Part shown: positions 1 through 7,365 of the stretch, one piece after another
Position numbering within the stretch: the first letter of the stretch is position 1
Layout of the letters: each line of letters starts with the position of its first letter
Assembly: GCA_050252545.1 (NCBI GenBank)
Contig: JBFWKS010000078.1
Span: 1 to 14,421, forward strand
Source: Patulibacter sp050252545
Lineage (GTDB): Bacteria; Actinomycetota; Thermoleophilia; Solirubrobacterales; Solirubrobacteraceae
Direction of reading: 5' to 3'
Length of the DNA: 14,421 nucleotides
Notes under the pieces: model-generated
What the model was told of the DNA's origin: nothing
The model's input: the letters and a program-made list of their open reading frames with translations, nothing else
Databases searched by the model: none
Program-made: the position numbers and the translations under genes

Positions 1-59
1 CCTACGCCCGGGCGTACCCGGGGTTGGCGATGGGTCCGAGCGACCGGCGCCCGACATGA
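1..59 (+). CDS. 3' end of an unidentified gene, coupled to the thioesterase
   Basis: The frame starting at base 3 is open from the window edge and ends in Y-A-R-A-Y-P-G-L-A-M-G-P-S-D-R-R-P-T and a TGA at 57-59. That stop overlaps the ATG of the next gene at 56 in an ATGA arrangement, the usual sign of translational coupling in an operon. The same 4-base overlap links the BtrH-like gene to the second thioesterase near 9813. Only about 18 residues are visible, so the product cannot be named. The call rests on the junction alone; a chance open frame of this length is possible. Confidence 0.4.
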   Translation, partial: YARAYPGLAMGPSDRRPT

Positions 60-532
60 CCTACGACATTCCCGCCCATCACCCCAACTGCTTCGGCTGC
101 GGCACCGAGAACCCCTCGAGCATGGGGCTGGAGATGCACATCGTGGACCGACGGGTCCTCGGCACCATCCGCTTCGCTTCCCACCACGAAGGTGGCCCGG
201 GGCTGGCGCACGGCGGTGCGGTCGCGGCGGTCTTCGACGACGTCCTCGGCGCCGTCCCCAGCGCCCTCCACCTCCCTGCCGTCACCGCAAGCCTGACCGT
301 CGAGTTCCGTGCCCCGGCGGTCCTGGGCGACGACCTGGAGGTCGAGGCACACCTCGAGCGCCGCGACGGCCGGAAGCTGCACACCCGCGGTACGATGCAC
401 CACGGCACCGCCCTGCTGGCCGAGGCCCACGCGCTCTTCATCGTCGTGGACCTCGCCCACTTCCGCCGGACGGGGCAGCCCCTGCCGGACGCCTGGAGCC
501 ACTGGGGCGACACGCCCGGCCCTGACCGTTGA
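56..532 (+). CDS. PaaI/YigI-type hotdog-fold thioesterase
   Basis: This encodes a 158-residue single hotdog-domain protein, expected to hydrolyse acyl-CoA or similar thioesters in the cytoplasm. The N-terminus carries H-H-P-N-C-F-G-C-G (Cys12 and Cys15), typical of PaaI-like proteins of this branch. The central helix has the hallmark A-H-G-G (residues 51-54) followed by an Asp pair at 61-62; in PaaI thioesterases this segment holds the active site and CoA contact. The strands V-E-F-R-A-P and R-D-G-R-K-L-H complete the fold. The ATG at 56 is chosen because it overlaps the preceding stop (ATGA) and the N-terminus aligns with the paralogue at 9813. Length is normal and the frame intact. The two thioesterases share long near-identical stretches, so they are paralogues. 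The substrate is unknown; lipid-metabolism neighbours suggest an acyl-CoA. Confidence 0.85.
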   Translation: MTYDIPAHHPNCFGCGTENPSSMGLEMHIVDRRVLGTIRFASHHEGGPGLAHGGAVAAVFDDVLGAVPSALHLPAVTASLTVEFRAPAVLGDDLEVEAHLERRDGRKLHTRGTMHHGTALLAEAHALFIVVDLAHFRRTGQPLPDAWSHWGDTPGPDR

Positions 533-714
533 CCAGCGCTCACACCATCTTGTTGTTCGAGCTCGGCAACGCGCTGGGCACGCGCTTTGCGAGCGACATG
601 ATCGAAACTTCGCCGACGACGCATTACCTCTACCCGGAACGGGCCGCGCCAGAACGTCGTCTCGGAGGCAGCGAAGACGGCATCAGCTGCGCCGCGCCCC
701 GCGGGCGGACCTCG

Positions 715-1169
715 GGTTCGGGTTCGCACGCCAGGGCCTCGTTCGCGACGACCGCGCGGCGCGTTGCAGGCTCCGCCGCCAGATCGCGAGGCTGGAGCGG
801 CCGCTCACCGCGGCCGTTTCGGACGATCTCGTGGCCGGTGCTCGCGGGAGAGTCGGCAGCACGGCACTCGCCCCGCAGGCCAGAATCGGTGGCCGACCGC
901 TCGATCACGGCGAGCTCGAGCGCTGCCGGGACGACCTGGTGGGCCTTGTGCGGCAGGTCGACGACCAACGGACGACCGAGCGGGTCGACCGCGAACTTCT
1001 TCCCGAGATGTACCGGGGCCCGCGTCGCATCGGTATCGACACCTCGAGACCCGGGATCTCGCGGAGCGCGGCTGAAGGGTATACGAGGTCGTCCCCGGTT
1101 CGGCATGGTCGGATCCTCGACGGCTGGTGGCGCGTGAAGGTGTCGTCCGGATGCCCCTCATCCGCGTGA
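715..1169 (+). pseudogene. Decayed conserved actinobacterial hypothetical gene (C-terminal WWRVKxSSGCP family)
   Basis: One + frame reads R-L-R-R-Q-I-A-R-L-E-R-P-L from about 762 and later GELERCRDDLVGLVRQV and RELLPEMYRGP, a coherent coiled-coil-like segment. The next conserved piece, R-P-R-F-G-M-V-G (about 1098-1120), is in a second frame. The end, DGWWRVKVSSGCP, returns to the first frame and stops at TGA 1167-1169. I recall this order (RRQIARLE coil, GELE..RD, RPR.G..G, GWWRVK.SSGCP) from an uncharacterised family common in Solirubrobacterales, without a known function. The frame switches and poor sequence between blocks indicate a broken gene, not a working one. Bases 533-714 upstream hold nothing I can identify and may include its degraded start. 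The family naming is from memory; the frame switching is seen directly. Confidence 0.6.
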
Positions 1170-1214
1170 TGACCCCGACTGCGACGAAACGTCCGACGAC
1201 CGACAGGAGCACCG

Positions 1215-1458
1215 ATGGCCAGCACCGTCGTTGATCGCCTCCTCGACCCGCCAAGGGGGCATTGGAAGAGGTCGGCGACATGATCCTGGCGGGGAAGACG
1301 ATCGTCTGGTCCGCCGGCCCCCGTTCTCGTACGGCGACGAGTTCGTCCACCAATTCCTCTTCGCGCTCCGGCTCTGCTGGTTCCCGCTGCTGGTCTCCAC
1401 CGTAGCGTTCGGCGTCGTCTGTGACGAAGGTCCTCGACATGGTGTCGACACCCTGTAG
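1215..1458 (+). pseudogene. Truncated, frameshifted YrbE/MlaE-type ABC permease
   Basis: YrbE permeases are the membrane subunits of Mce lipid importers. Here an AGGAG at 1205-1209 precedes ATG 1215, and the first frame gives MASTVVDRLLDPP before a stop. The second frame continues with LEEVGDMILAGKTIVWSA. The third gives RPPFSYGDEFVHQFLF and LRLCWFPLLVSTVAFG, the characteristic N-terminal YrbE block. Reading the three frames in order rebuilds about 75 residues of a roughly 250-residue family, so two frameshifts and loss of the C-terminal two thirds are needed. The tail after VAFG is unrelated and ends at TAG 1456-1458. It lies upstream of the mce gene, as yrbE genes do in mce operons. The functional transporter must use another permease or be lost. 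Confidence 0.8.
1434..1451. repeat. 18-bp copy of the core of the palindrome at 12933
   Basis: The 18 bases TCGACATGGTGTCGACAC are identical to 12939-12956. Here the dyad is shorter: six-base arms TCGACA and TGTCGA around TGG, with outer positions unmatched. It sits just downstream of the point where YrbE similarity ends. It may be a relic operator brought in by the deletion that truncated yrbE. Function is not shown. Confidence 0.45.
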
Positions 1459-1635
1459 CCTCCCATTGCGTCGTGGAGCACTCGCCTCACGCACCATCTA
1501 GCGATCCGGCCCGTCCGCGGGTCTTTCGGGCGGGAGAGCCTTGAATCTCGGAGAAATCCCCGGCGCGACCGTCGTGCTTCTGGTGGCCTCAACGGCACCG
1601 CGCTCAGGCGGTCTGCAGCGGACCGGCCCGAACGG

Positions 1636-3006
1636 ATGAAGGCGTTCAGCGAGAAGCTCGGTGGTCTGGTGGGGCGGGTGGCGCTTGCGTTGCTGGTGGT
1701 CGTGGTTGTCGTGGTGGTGCTGGTGACGCGTGGGTCGGGGTCGTATCGGGTGGTGATGGTGGTGCCTGATGCGGGTCAGATGGTGACCGGGAACCTCGTG
1801 AAGGTCGGGAGCGCGTCGATCGGGACGGTCTCGAAGGTCCGCCTGGCTGACGACGGTCAGGCGGAGCTGGTGCTGTCGATCACCAATGATGCGTACCAGC
1901 CGTTGCATCGTGGGACGCAGGCGATCATCCGCAACAGTTCGTTGTCGAGCATCGCCAACCGGTTCGTGTCGTTGGAGGTCGGGCCGCAGAGCGCTGCGGA
2001 GATCGCTGACGGTGGCCGGATCGGGGCGCAGGACACGCGCGCGGCGACGGACATCGACCAGGTGCTGACGCTGTTTGCGGCGGAGGGGCAGCGGGGGTTG
2101 CAGACGTTGATCCGGGGTGGCGCGAAGGCGTTCTCCGATCTCGGGCCGCAGACGCGGGAGTTGATCTCGGCGCTCAGTCCGGCGCTGGCGCAGACGGCCA
2201 AGACGGTCGAGCAGGTCAGCTCCGACGATGCGGATCTGGAGCGGTTCGTGGTGCGCGGGTCGGCGTTGGCGTCGGTCTTCGCGGCGCAGCGTGATGATCT
2301 GGAGCAGGGGCTGGTCGCGACGGCCGGCACCGTTCGTGCGGCGTCGGCGGAGCGGCGTGCCCTTAGCGACGTGCTGCGGCGCACGCCCGGGACGCTGCGG
2401 CAGGCGAACGTGACGCTCGCCGACGCGCGGGGGCTGCTGCGCGACGCCGGTCCGGTCGTGCGGGACGCGCGGCCGGTCGCGTCGCGGCTGGCCGAGACGT
2501 TGCGGCTGGTGCGGCCGTTCACCGCGGAGGCACGGCCGTTGCTGGCCGACGTCGACCGGACGTTGCCGGTCCTGACCGAGAGTCTGCGGCGCTTGCCGCC
2601 GCTGGAGCGCTCCGCTGAGCCAGCGTTGCGCGACACCGCCCGGGCGCTGCGCTCCTCCGACGGCATCCTCGACGAGGCGGTGCCCTACGTCCCCGATCTG
2701 GTGTCCGGCCTGCTGACGTCGTTCGGCGGCAAGGCCTCCGGGCTGTATGACGCCAACGGCCACTCCACCCGGATCGCGCTGCAGGTCAGCAGTCAGAACC
2801 TGCCGCCGGCTCTCCGTGGACTGACGACGCCGTTGGATGCGCTGGCACCGCTCCTGGGCTCGGGCTTCACGACCTTCGAGTCCAAGCACTCCAACCGCTG
2901 CCCGGGCGGGTCCGGGGGTATCGCCCAGGACGGGTCCGCCCCGTGGGCGATCGGATTCGCGGGGACCTGCGACCCCGACCACACCGCACCGGGAGCACGT
3001 CGATGA
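1636..3006 (+). CDS. MCE/MlaD domain protein (lipid-transport substrate-binding subunit)
   Basis: This encodes a 456-residue membrane-anchored MCE protein. Such proteins form hexameric rings or tubes that carry lipids across the envelope with a YrbE permease and an ATPase. A valine-rich membrane helix lies at about residues 12-31. The MCE domain follows at about 38-115, with V-V-P-D-A-G-Q-M-V-T-G-N-L-V-K-V-G and I-G-T-V-S-K-V. A long helical region fills about 120-360, matching the shaft of Mce proteins, and the C-terminal part has two cysteines (N-R-C-P and G-T-C-D). Both ends keep operon-style ATGA overlaps: a short open frame starting near 1502 stops at 1637-1639, and this gene's TGA at 3004-3006 overlaps an ATG at 3003. 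No good Shine-Dalgarno is seen, fitting coupled translation. Its first half uses more GGG, TTG and GCG codons than the C-ending neighbours. Its partners on both sides look broken, so it may be an orphan. The family is clear; the substrate is unknown. Confidence 0.88.
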   Translation: MKAFSEKLGGLVGRVALALLVVVVVVVVLVTRGSGSYRVVMVVPDAGQMVTGNLVKVGSASIGTVSKVRLADDGQAELVLSITNDAYQPLHRGTQAIIRNSSLSSIANRFVSLEVGPQSAAEIADGGRIGAQDTRAATDIDQVLTLFAAEGQRGLQTLIRGGAKAFSDLGPQTRELISALSPALAQTAKTVEQVSSDDADLERFVVRGSALASVFAAQRDDLEQGLVATAGTVRAASAERRALSDVLRRTPGTLRQANVTLADARGLLRDAGPVVRDARPVASRLAETLRLVRPFTAEARPLLADVDRTLPVLTESLRRLPPLERSAEPALRDTARALRSSDGILDEAVPYVPDLVSGLLTSFGGKASGLYDANGHSTRIALQVSSQNLPPALRGLTTPLDALAPLLGSGFTTFESKHSNRCPGGSGGIAQDGSAPWAIGFAGTCDPDHTAPGARR

Positions 3007-3080
3007 AGGGTCTCTCGCGGATCGGCCCCGGGGCCCACCGCCACCGTGTCGGCAACAGCGGGGTTGACCGCAGCACGGTC
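3003..3080 (+). pseudogene. Possible 5' stub of a second mce gene
   Basis: An ATG at 3003 overlaps the mce stop (ATGA) and starts M-K-G-L-S-R-I-G-P-G-A-H-R-H-R-V-G-N, basic as expected before a membrane helix. The expected helix never appears; the sequence degrades and then becomes acyl-CoA ligase remains. I read this as the start of the next gene in a former mce operon. It is too short to prove, and the junction is the main evidence. Confidence 0.3.
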
Positions 3081-3120
3081 GGGGCGAGAGCGCAGACCCG
3101 TTCCGCTCTCGCGGATCCCT

Positions 3121-3361
3121 TTCGTGCCCCGCCTCCGGCTCGGCGTTCCGTTGGAGGTGCTGCGGGGGACCACCGCGACGTTCGGCGCGCCGCTCCTCGA
3201 GGGCTACGGCCTCTCGGAGACCTCGACGAGGACGACTTCTACTTCATCGTCGACCGCAAGAGGGACCTGATCATCTGCGGCGCCGTCGCACGTAGATCGT
3301 CGAGGAGCTCCCGAAGGGCTCGACCGTCAAGATCCTCCAGCACGAGATCGTCCTTCGCGCG
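3121..3361 (+). pseudogene. Collapsed AMP-binding acyl-CoA ligase remnant
   Basis: Three conserved blocks of the acyl-CoA synthetase family occur in the correct order but in different frames and far too close together. The first, V-P-L-E-V-L-R-G...F-G-A-P-L-L-E-G-Y-G-L-S-E-T, is the segment with the Y-G-x-[ST]-E motif. The second, D-E-D-D-F-Y-F-I-V-D-R-K-R-D-L-I-I-C-G, is the D-R-x-K-D hinge region. The third, E-E-L-P-K-G-S-T-V-K-I-L-Q-H-E-I from about 3299, is the C-terminal motif that holds the catalytic Lys (normally P-K-G-x-T-G-K-I-L). In an intact enzyme about 100 residues separate blocks one and two. Internal deletions have compressed the 3' half into about 240 bases. It is a different lineage from the intact ligase at 3827-5506, which has a K-T-S-V-G-K-F ending. 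Confidence 0.72.
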
Positions 3362-3470
3362 TCCGATGTCGCGTCACGATCCGTCGTCGGCGGAGGCGCC
3401 ACGAGCTGCGGACGCACGTCCGGAGCCCCGACGAGGTCACCGCCCGGTCACACTGCTAGAACTGGTGCGA

Positions 3471-3779
3471 ATGACTGGCCCGACCGCCCCTGTCGCCGCT
3501 GCCTCGATGGTGGGCAGTTACATCATCGCCTCCCGCGTCGGGTCGCAGTCCGGAGCGCTCGTCGCGATGATTGGCCCACTGGGGTGGTGCGCGGCGACCT
3601 GGCGTCGCGACCACGGAACCTTGGTCGCGGCGGTGCTCACGGGCGTCTACCTCGGCGCCTTCGCGCTGTCACATCCGTTGGCTCGGAGAGTCGGCGCCTG
3701 GCCATCGGTCCTCGGTGCAACCGCCGTTACGGGCGCGGCGACCCACGCGGTGGCCGACCGCTCACGGTCGCACGCCTGA
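3471..3779 (+). CDS. Small hydrophobic membrane protein, function unknown
   Basis: The 102-residue product from ATG 3471 has about four hydrophobic segments, near residues 6-22, 28-43, 50-68 and 78-93, separated by short charged loops (W-R-R-D-H and L-A-R-R-V). It ends in a polar tail at TGA 3777-3779. GTG 3465 is an alternative start. I recognise no family or catalytic motif. The hydrophobic pattern is too regular for random GC-rich sequence, and the gene stops exactly where a strong hairpin begins, supporting a real gene. The frame extends upstream through the ligase remnant, so the start is uncertain. It could instead be the tail of a longer decayed membrane protein. Confidence 0.5.
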   Translation: MTGPTAPVAAASMVGSYIIASRVGSQSGALVAMIGPLGWCAATWRRDHGTLVAAVLTGVYLGAFALSHPLARRVGAWPSVLGATAVTGAATHAVADRSRSHA

Positions 3780-3825
3780 GCGCGGGCTGATCCCGGCGGT
3801 CGAGACCGCCGGGATCAGCCCGCGC
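3780..3825. terminator. 22-bp perfect hairpin between convergent genes
   Basis: The arms 3780-3801 and 3804-3825 are perfectly complementary over 22 bp with a two-base spacer (GA at 3802-3803). The hairpin fills the space between the + strand stop at 3779 and the - strand stop at 3827-3829. No T-tract follows on either side, so it would act as a bidirectional, U-less terminator of the kind common in GC-rich actinobacteria. Confidence 0.8.
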
Positions 3826-3826
3826 G

Positions 3827-5506
3827 TCACGCCGGCGAGGACTCCGGCTTCGCCGCCGGACGCGCCACCGCGTGACGATCGTCCAACTCGTCCTCCGCGA
3901 GGCGGCGCCTCAGCTCCTTCTTGTCGAACTTGCCGACGCTGGTCTTGGGCACCTCGTCGATGAACGCGACCTCGTCCGGGATCCACCACCGCGCAACCTG
4001 GCCCTCGAGGAAGTCGACCAGCTCCTGGGCCGAGACGTCGGAGTCACGGACGACGCAAGCCAGGGGCCGCTCGGTGAACCGTTCGTCGGGCTTGGCGATC
4101 ACCGCCGCCTCACGGACCCCGGGGTGCCCCATCAGCGCGTTCTCGAGGTCGACCGAGCTGACCCACTCGCCACCGGACTTGATGACGTCCTTCGACCGGT
4201 CGGTGATCGCGATGAACCCGTTCGAGGTGATCGCCCCGACGTCGCCGGTGCGCAGCCACCCGTCGTCGAACTTGTCGGCCGAGGTGTCGTCGCGGTAGTA
4301 CGCGGAGGCGATCCACTGCCCCCGGACCTGGATCTCGCCCGACGAGACGCCGTCCCACGGCTGCTCCGTCCCGTCGTCCGCCACGATCCGCACCTCGACC
4401 AGCGGGGCGATCTGACCCTGCATCGTGCGGTAGCGCCAGTGCTCCTCCCCGACAGCGTCGGCCGGGGGGATGGCAACCGACGCGAGCGGACTGGTCTCGG
4501 TCATGCCCCACGCCTGGCAGACGGTCACGCCGTGGCGCTCCTCGAACGCCTGCATCAGCGACCGCGGCACCGCCGCACCACCGCAGGGGACCACGCGCAG
4601 CGCGCTGAGGTCAGGCTTGTGCTCGTCCGCGTAGCGCAGGACGTCCATCCAGATCGTGGGAACCGCACCGGCCACCGTGCAGCGCTCGCGTTCCATCAGC
4701 GTCGTCAGCGGTCCGGCCTGCATGAACGGCCCGGGCATGATCAGCGACGCGCCCGACAACGCGGCGCCGTACACGAGCCCCCAGGCGTTGGCGTGGAACA
4801 TCGGCACGATAGGCAGGATGCGATCGGACTTGCAGATGCCGAAGCTGTCCGCGGTGAGGATCGCCAGCGAGTGCAACAGCGTGCTGCGGTGGCTGTAGAG
4901 CACCCCCTTTGGGTTGCCCGTGGTCCCGCTCGTGTAGCAGAGCGCCGCCGCCTGCCGGTCGTCCTCGATCCGCGGCCACGAGAAGCCACCAGGCTGTTCG
5001 GCGAGGAGCTCCTCGTAGCGCAGCACGCCGCCACCGAGCGCCGACGCATCACCTTCGCCGACGACGATCCAGTGCTCCACCGTCGGCAGCTGGTCGACCA
5101 GCGGCGCGACGAGAGGGATCAGCGTGTCGTCGATGATGACCACGCGATCCTCGGCGTGGTTGACGATGTAGACGAGCTGCTCGGCGAAGAGCCTGAGGTT
5201 CAGCGTGTGCAGCACCGCCCCCATGCACGGGATCGCGAGGTAGGCCTCCATGTGCTCGTGGCTGTTCCACATGAACGTCGCGACCCTGTCGCCCTGGACG
5301 ATCCCGAGCGCGTCGAGTGCCGATGCCAGGCGCGCCGCCCGCTCCGCGATCTCGCGGTACCGGACACGGTCGACCGATCCGTCCGCGGACCGCAGGGTTA
5401 CCACTTCGCCCGCGTCGGCGTGCATTCCGGCCAAGCGCCGGAACGCGTGCTGGAGGTCCAGCGGCACGTCGTGCTGCATGAGCCCCTGGGGAAGCGTGGA
5501 GGACAC
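3827..5506 (-). CDS. Acyl-CoA synthetase, FadD/LC-FACS type
   Basis: This 559-residue enzyme should activate a fatty or other carboxylic acid to its CoA thioester through an acyl-adenylate. Motifs in order: P-loop YTSGTTGNPKG (191-201), the W-G-M-T-E-T-S-P adenylate motif (333-340), G-W-L-R-T-G-D-V-G (416-424), D-R-S-K-D-V-I-K-S-G-G-E-W (436-448) and C-terminal K-T-S-V-G-K-F-D-K with the expected catalytic Lys526. Overall it resembles the Thermus long-chain type (M-G-A-V-L-H-T-L-N-x-R-L near 95-105). GTG 5506 is chosen because GGAGG lies six bases upstream and the homologous part starts there. A GTG at 5665 in the same frame would add 53 low-complexity residues and has only a weak ribosome site. 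It is divergent from the aldehyde dehydrogenase gene, with an operator-like palindrome between, and convergent with the small membrane protein. The frame is intact and the catalytic residues present; chain length is unknown. Confidence 0.92.
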   Translation of the reverse strand: MSSTLPQGLMQHDVPLDLQHAFRRLAGMHADAGEVVTLRSADGSVDRVRYREIAERAARLASALDALGIVQGDRVATFMWNSHEHMEAYLAIPCMGAVLHTLNLRLFAEQLVYIVNHAEDRVVIIDDTLIPLVAPLVDQLPTVEHWIVVGEGDASALGGGVLRYEELLAEQPGGFSWPRIEDDRQAAALCYTSGTTGNPKGVLYSHRSTLLHSLAILTADSFGICKSDRILPIVPMFHANAWGLVYGAALSGASLIMPGPFMQAGPLTTLMERERCTVAGAVPTIWMDVLRYADEHKPDLSALRVVPCGGAAVPRSLMQAFEERHGVTVCQAWGMTETSPLASVAIPPADAVGEEHWRYRTMQGQIAPLVEVRIVADDGTEQPWDGVSSGEIQVRGQWIASAYYRDDTSADKFDDGWLRTGDVGAITSNGFIAITDRSKDVIKSGGEWVSSVDLENALMGHPGVREAAVIAKPDERFTERPLACVVRDSDVSAQELVDFLEGQVARWWIPDEVAFIDEVPKTSVGKFDKKELRRRLAEDELDDRHAVARPAAKPESSPA

Positions 5507-5682
5507 GTCAGACCTCCGATCGAGGGTCGTGCGCCCCGATGAGGACGCGGCGTGGAGCTGGGAACCTGACGGCGTGCTTGACATGGCGTCACCGTACCCC
5601 GAAGTCGCGGCGGATGCCAACGCATTCGTCGGTGCGCCCGGTCCGAACTTCCGCCGTTCCGACACCCTTTTCGGTTACATTG

Positions 5683-5698
5683 TTCCCCGATCGGAGAA
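5683..5698. promoter_or_regulatory. Operator-like palindrome, site 1 of 3
   Basis: TTCCCCGATCGGAGAA fits TTCYYCGATCGRRGAA at every position. The dyad extends to 18 bp (5682-5699, GTTC and GAAC ends) with one mismatched pair. It lies in the divergent gap between the ligase (-) and aldehyde dehydrogenase (+). A -10-like TACATT at 5676-5681 ends one base before it, so bound protein would cover the predicted start of rightward transcription, as a repressor would. Likely ligand: the TetR product of 10826-11443 (inferred from the matching site upstream of that gene). Confidence 0.7.
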
Positions 5699-5770
5699 CG
5701 GCGTCGTCCGGGCGCCCAGACGGTCCGCCCGCACCCGGGCTCGTGCGGCGGTCCGGAACAGGAGAGACGC

Positions 5771-7309
5771 ATGCCCGAGCTGTTGCAGCAGGAGACCACC
5801 GAGCAGGCCCCCGAGGGCATGCTCGCCGTCGAGAACCCGGCCACCGGGAAGACGATCCAGTTCGTCGAGAACATGAGCGCCGCGCGCATCGACGAGCTCG
5901 TCGGCCGCGCCCGCGCCGCCCAGCCCGCGTGGCAGGCGCTCGGGTTCCAGGGCCGCCGCCGGCTGATGCTCGCCCTGCGCCACTGGCTCGTGCAGAACCG
6001 CTCCCGGGTCGTCGACGTCGTCGTCGCGGAGAACGGCAAGACGCGCGAGGACGCCCTCCTCGCCGAGCTCTTCTACGTCGCCGACTCCATGGGCTTCTGG
6101 GCGAAGAACGCCTCGAAGTACCTCGCCGACGAGAAGGTCCGCACGCACTCGCCGCTCGTCCTCGGCCGCAAAGTGAAGGTCACGTACCGGCCGCTCGGCG
6201 TCGTCGGCGTCGTCGCGCCGTGGAACTACCCGCTGACCCTCGGCTTCGGCGACGCGCTGCCCGCGCTCATGGCCGGCAACTCCGTGATCATCAAGCCGAG
6301 CGAGATCACGCCGCTGGCCACGCAGCTCATGGCCGAGGGCGCGGAGGAGGTCGGCTTCCCCGCCGGCGTCTTCCAGGTCGCCACGGGCGACGGCATGACC
6401 GGCGCGGCGCTGGTGGACCGCGCCGACATGATCATGTTCACCGGCTCGACGAAGACCGGTCGCAAGATCGGCGCGCGCTGCGGCGAGCGCCTCATCCCGT
6501 GCTCGCTGGAGCTCGGCGGCAAGGATCCGATGATCGTCCTCGACGACGCCGACCTCGAGCGCGCCGCGAACGTCGCCGTCGAGTGGGGGATGCGCAACTC
6601 CGGCCAGATCTGCATGTCCGTCGAGCGCGTGTACGTCGAGGCGCCCGTGTACGACGAGTTCGTCGAGAAGGTCGAGAAGAAGGTCCGGGCGCTCCGGCAG
6701 GGTAAGCCGGAGGGCTTCGGCTCCGTCGACGTCGGTGCGATCACGTTCCCGCCGCAGATCGACACGATCGCCGCGCACGTCGACGATGCGGTCGCCAAGG
6801 GCGCGCGGGTGCTCGTCGGCGGCAAGCGGGGCACCGGCGCGGGCCGCTTCTACGAGCCGACGGTGCTCGTCGACGTCGACCACACGATGGACTGCATGAC
6901 GGAGGAGACCTTCGGCCCGACGCTGCCGATCATGAAGGTCGCCGACGAGGACGAGGGCATCCGGCTGGCCAACGACGTGAATTACGGCCTCGGCTCGAGC
7001 GTCTTCTCGAAGGACCTCGCGCGCGGCGAGCGCGTCGCCCGTCGCATCGACGCCGGCGTGTCGTGGGTGAACGACGCGATCATGAGCTACATGGCCCAGG
7101 AGGCGCCGTTCGGCGGCGCGGGCGAGTCCGGCGTCGGCGCCCGCCACGGCTCGGCCGGCATCCGCAAGTACACGCAGACGCACACGATCATGGTCAGCCG
7201 CTTCGTCCTGCGCCGCGAGCCGACGATGTTCCCGAACACGAAGCTCGGCGCCGAGGTCTTCGACCGCGTCCTCGTCCTGATGTGGGGCCGCAAGCCGCGA
7301 CAGCGGTAG
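5771..7309 (+). CDS. NAD(P)+-dependent aldehyde dehydrogenase
   Basis: This 512-residue member of the aldehyde dehydrogenase superfamily oxidises an aldehyde to its acid. Visible key residues are Asn152 in P-W-N-Y-P, Lys175 in I-K-P-S-E, the F-T-G-S-T cofactor loop (223-227), the general base Glu247 in L-E-L-G-G-K, nucleophile Cys281 in G-Q-I-C-M-S, and E-T-F-G-P (379-383). The sequence resembles the actinobacterial succinate-semialdehyde/fatty-aldehyde group, including an extra C-terminal segment of about 35 residues after the K-Y-T-Q-T-H-T-I block. That tail is basic and hydrophobic and could touch the membrane (inference). AGGAGA at 5760-5765, five bases before ATG 5771, fixes the start. 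With the divergent ligase the pair could turn an aldehyde into an acid and then an acyl-CoA. A palindrome at 5683 probably controls it. Length is normal and the frame intact; the substrate is not defined. Confidence 0.93.
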   Translation: MPELLQQETTEQAPEGMLAVENPATGKTIQFVENMSAARIDELVGRARAAQPAWQALGFQGRRRLMLALRHWLVQNRSRVVDVVVAENGKTREDALLAELFYVADSMGFWAKNASKYLADEKVRTHSPLVLGRKVKVTYRPLGVVGVVAPWNYPLTLGFGDALPALMAGNSVIIKPSEITPLATQLMAEGAEEVGFPAGVFQVATGDGMTGAALVDRADMIMFTGSTKTGRKIGARCGERLIPCSLELGGKDPMIVLDDADLERAANVAVEWGMRNSGQICMSVERVYVEAPVYDEFVEKVEKKVRALRQGKPEGFGSVDVGAITFPPQIDTIAAHVDDAVAKGARVLVGGKRGTGAGRFYEPTVLVDVDHTMDCMTEETFGPTLPIMKVADEDEGIRLANDVNYGLGSSVFSKDLARGERVARRIDAGVSWVNDAIMSYMAQEAPFGGAGESGVGARHGSAGIRKYTQTHTIMVSRFVLRREPTMFPNTKLGAEVFDRVLVLMWGRKPRQR

Positions 7310-7332
7310 TCGGGTGCCGGGACGGAGGGGCG

Positions 7333-7359
7333 CGGTGCCCGGGGCCGCGCCGGGCACCG
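7333..7359. terminator. Hairpin between convergent aldehyde and acyl-CoA dehydrogenase genes
   Basis: Perfect 10-bp arms CGGTGCCCGG (7333-7342) and CCGGGCACCG (7350-7359) flank a seven-base loop. It lies between the + stop at 7309 and the - stop at 7366-7368, with no T-tract. It is well placed to stop transcription from both sides. Confidence 0.7.
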
Positions 7360-7365
7360 GCGCCG

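Noticed and set aside
1300..1311. Palindrome AGACGATCGTCT
   Set aside because: It lies in the former coding part of the yrbE wreck and lacks the TTC/GAA ends, so it is probably codon-driven.
805..1497. Open - strand frames of up to 230 codons across the wreck region
   Set aside because: No recognisable motif. They run antisense to pseudogene pieces that do match families.
1511..1537. Weak hairpin (CCCGTCC with GGGCGGG) before the mce gene
   Set aside because: The stem is seven pairs including a G-U pair, without a T-tract. Not convincing as a terminator or riboswitch.
1498..2982. Long open - strand frame of 494 codons opposite the mce gene
   Set aside because: The product is Arg/Gln/Pro-rich without a known motif, and the opposite strand encodes a clear MCE protein. 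It is a GC-driven antisense shadow.
5512..5527. A fourth operator copy, ACCTCCGATCGAGGGT, before the ligase start
   Set aside because: Only the inner 12 positions fit and the outer four fail. It overlaps the ribosome binding site, which explains part of the match. Worth a glance but not counted.
3872..5542. Open + strand frame of 556 codons opposite the acyl-CoA ligase
   Set aside because: No motifs, and its composition mirrors antisense sequence. The - strand ligase is complete.
5507..5665. GTG 5665 as start of the ligase (53 more residues)
   Set aside because: The added residues are Ser/Ala/Arg-rich and unstructured. GTG 5506 has GGAGG at good spacing.
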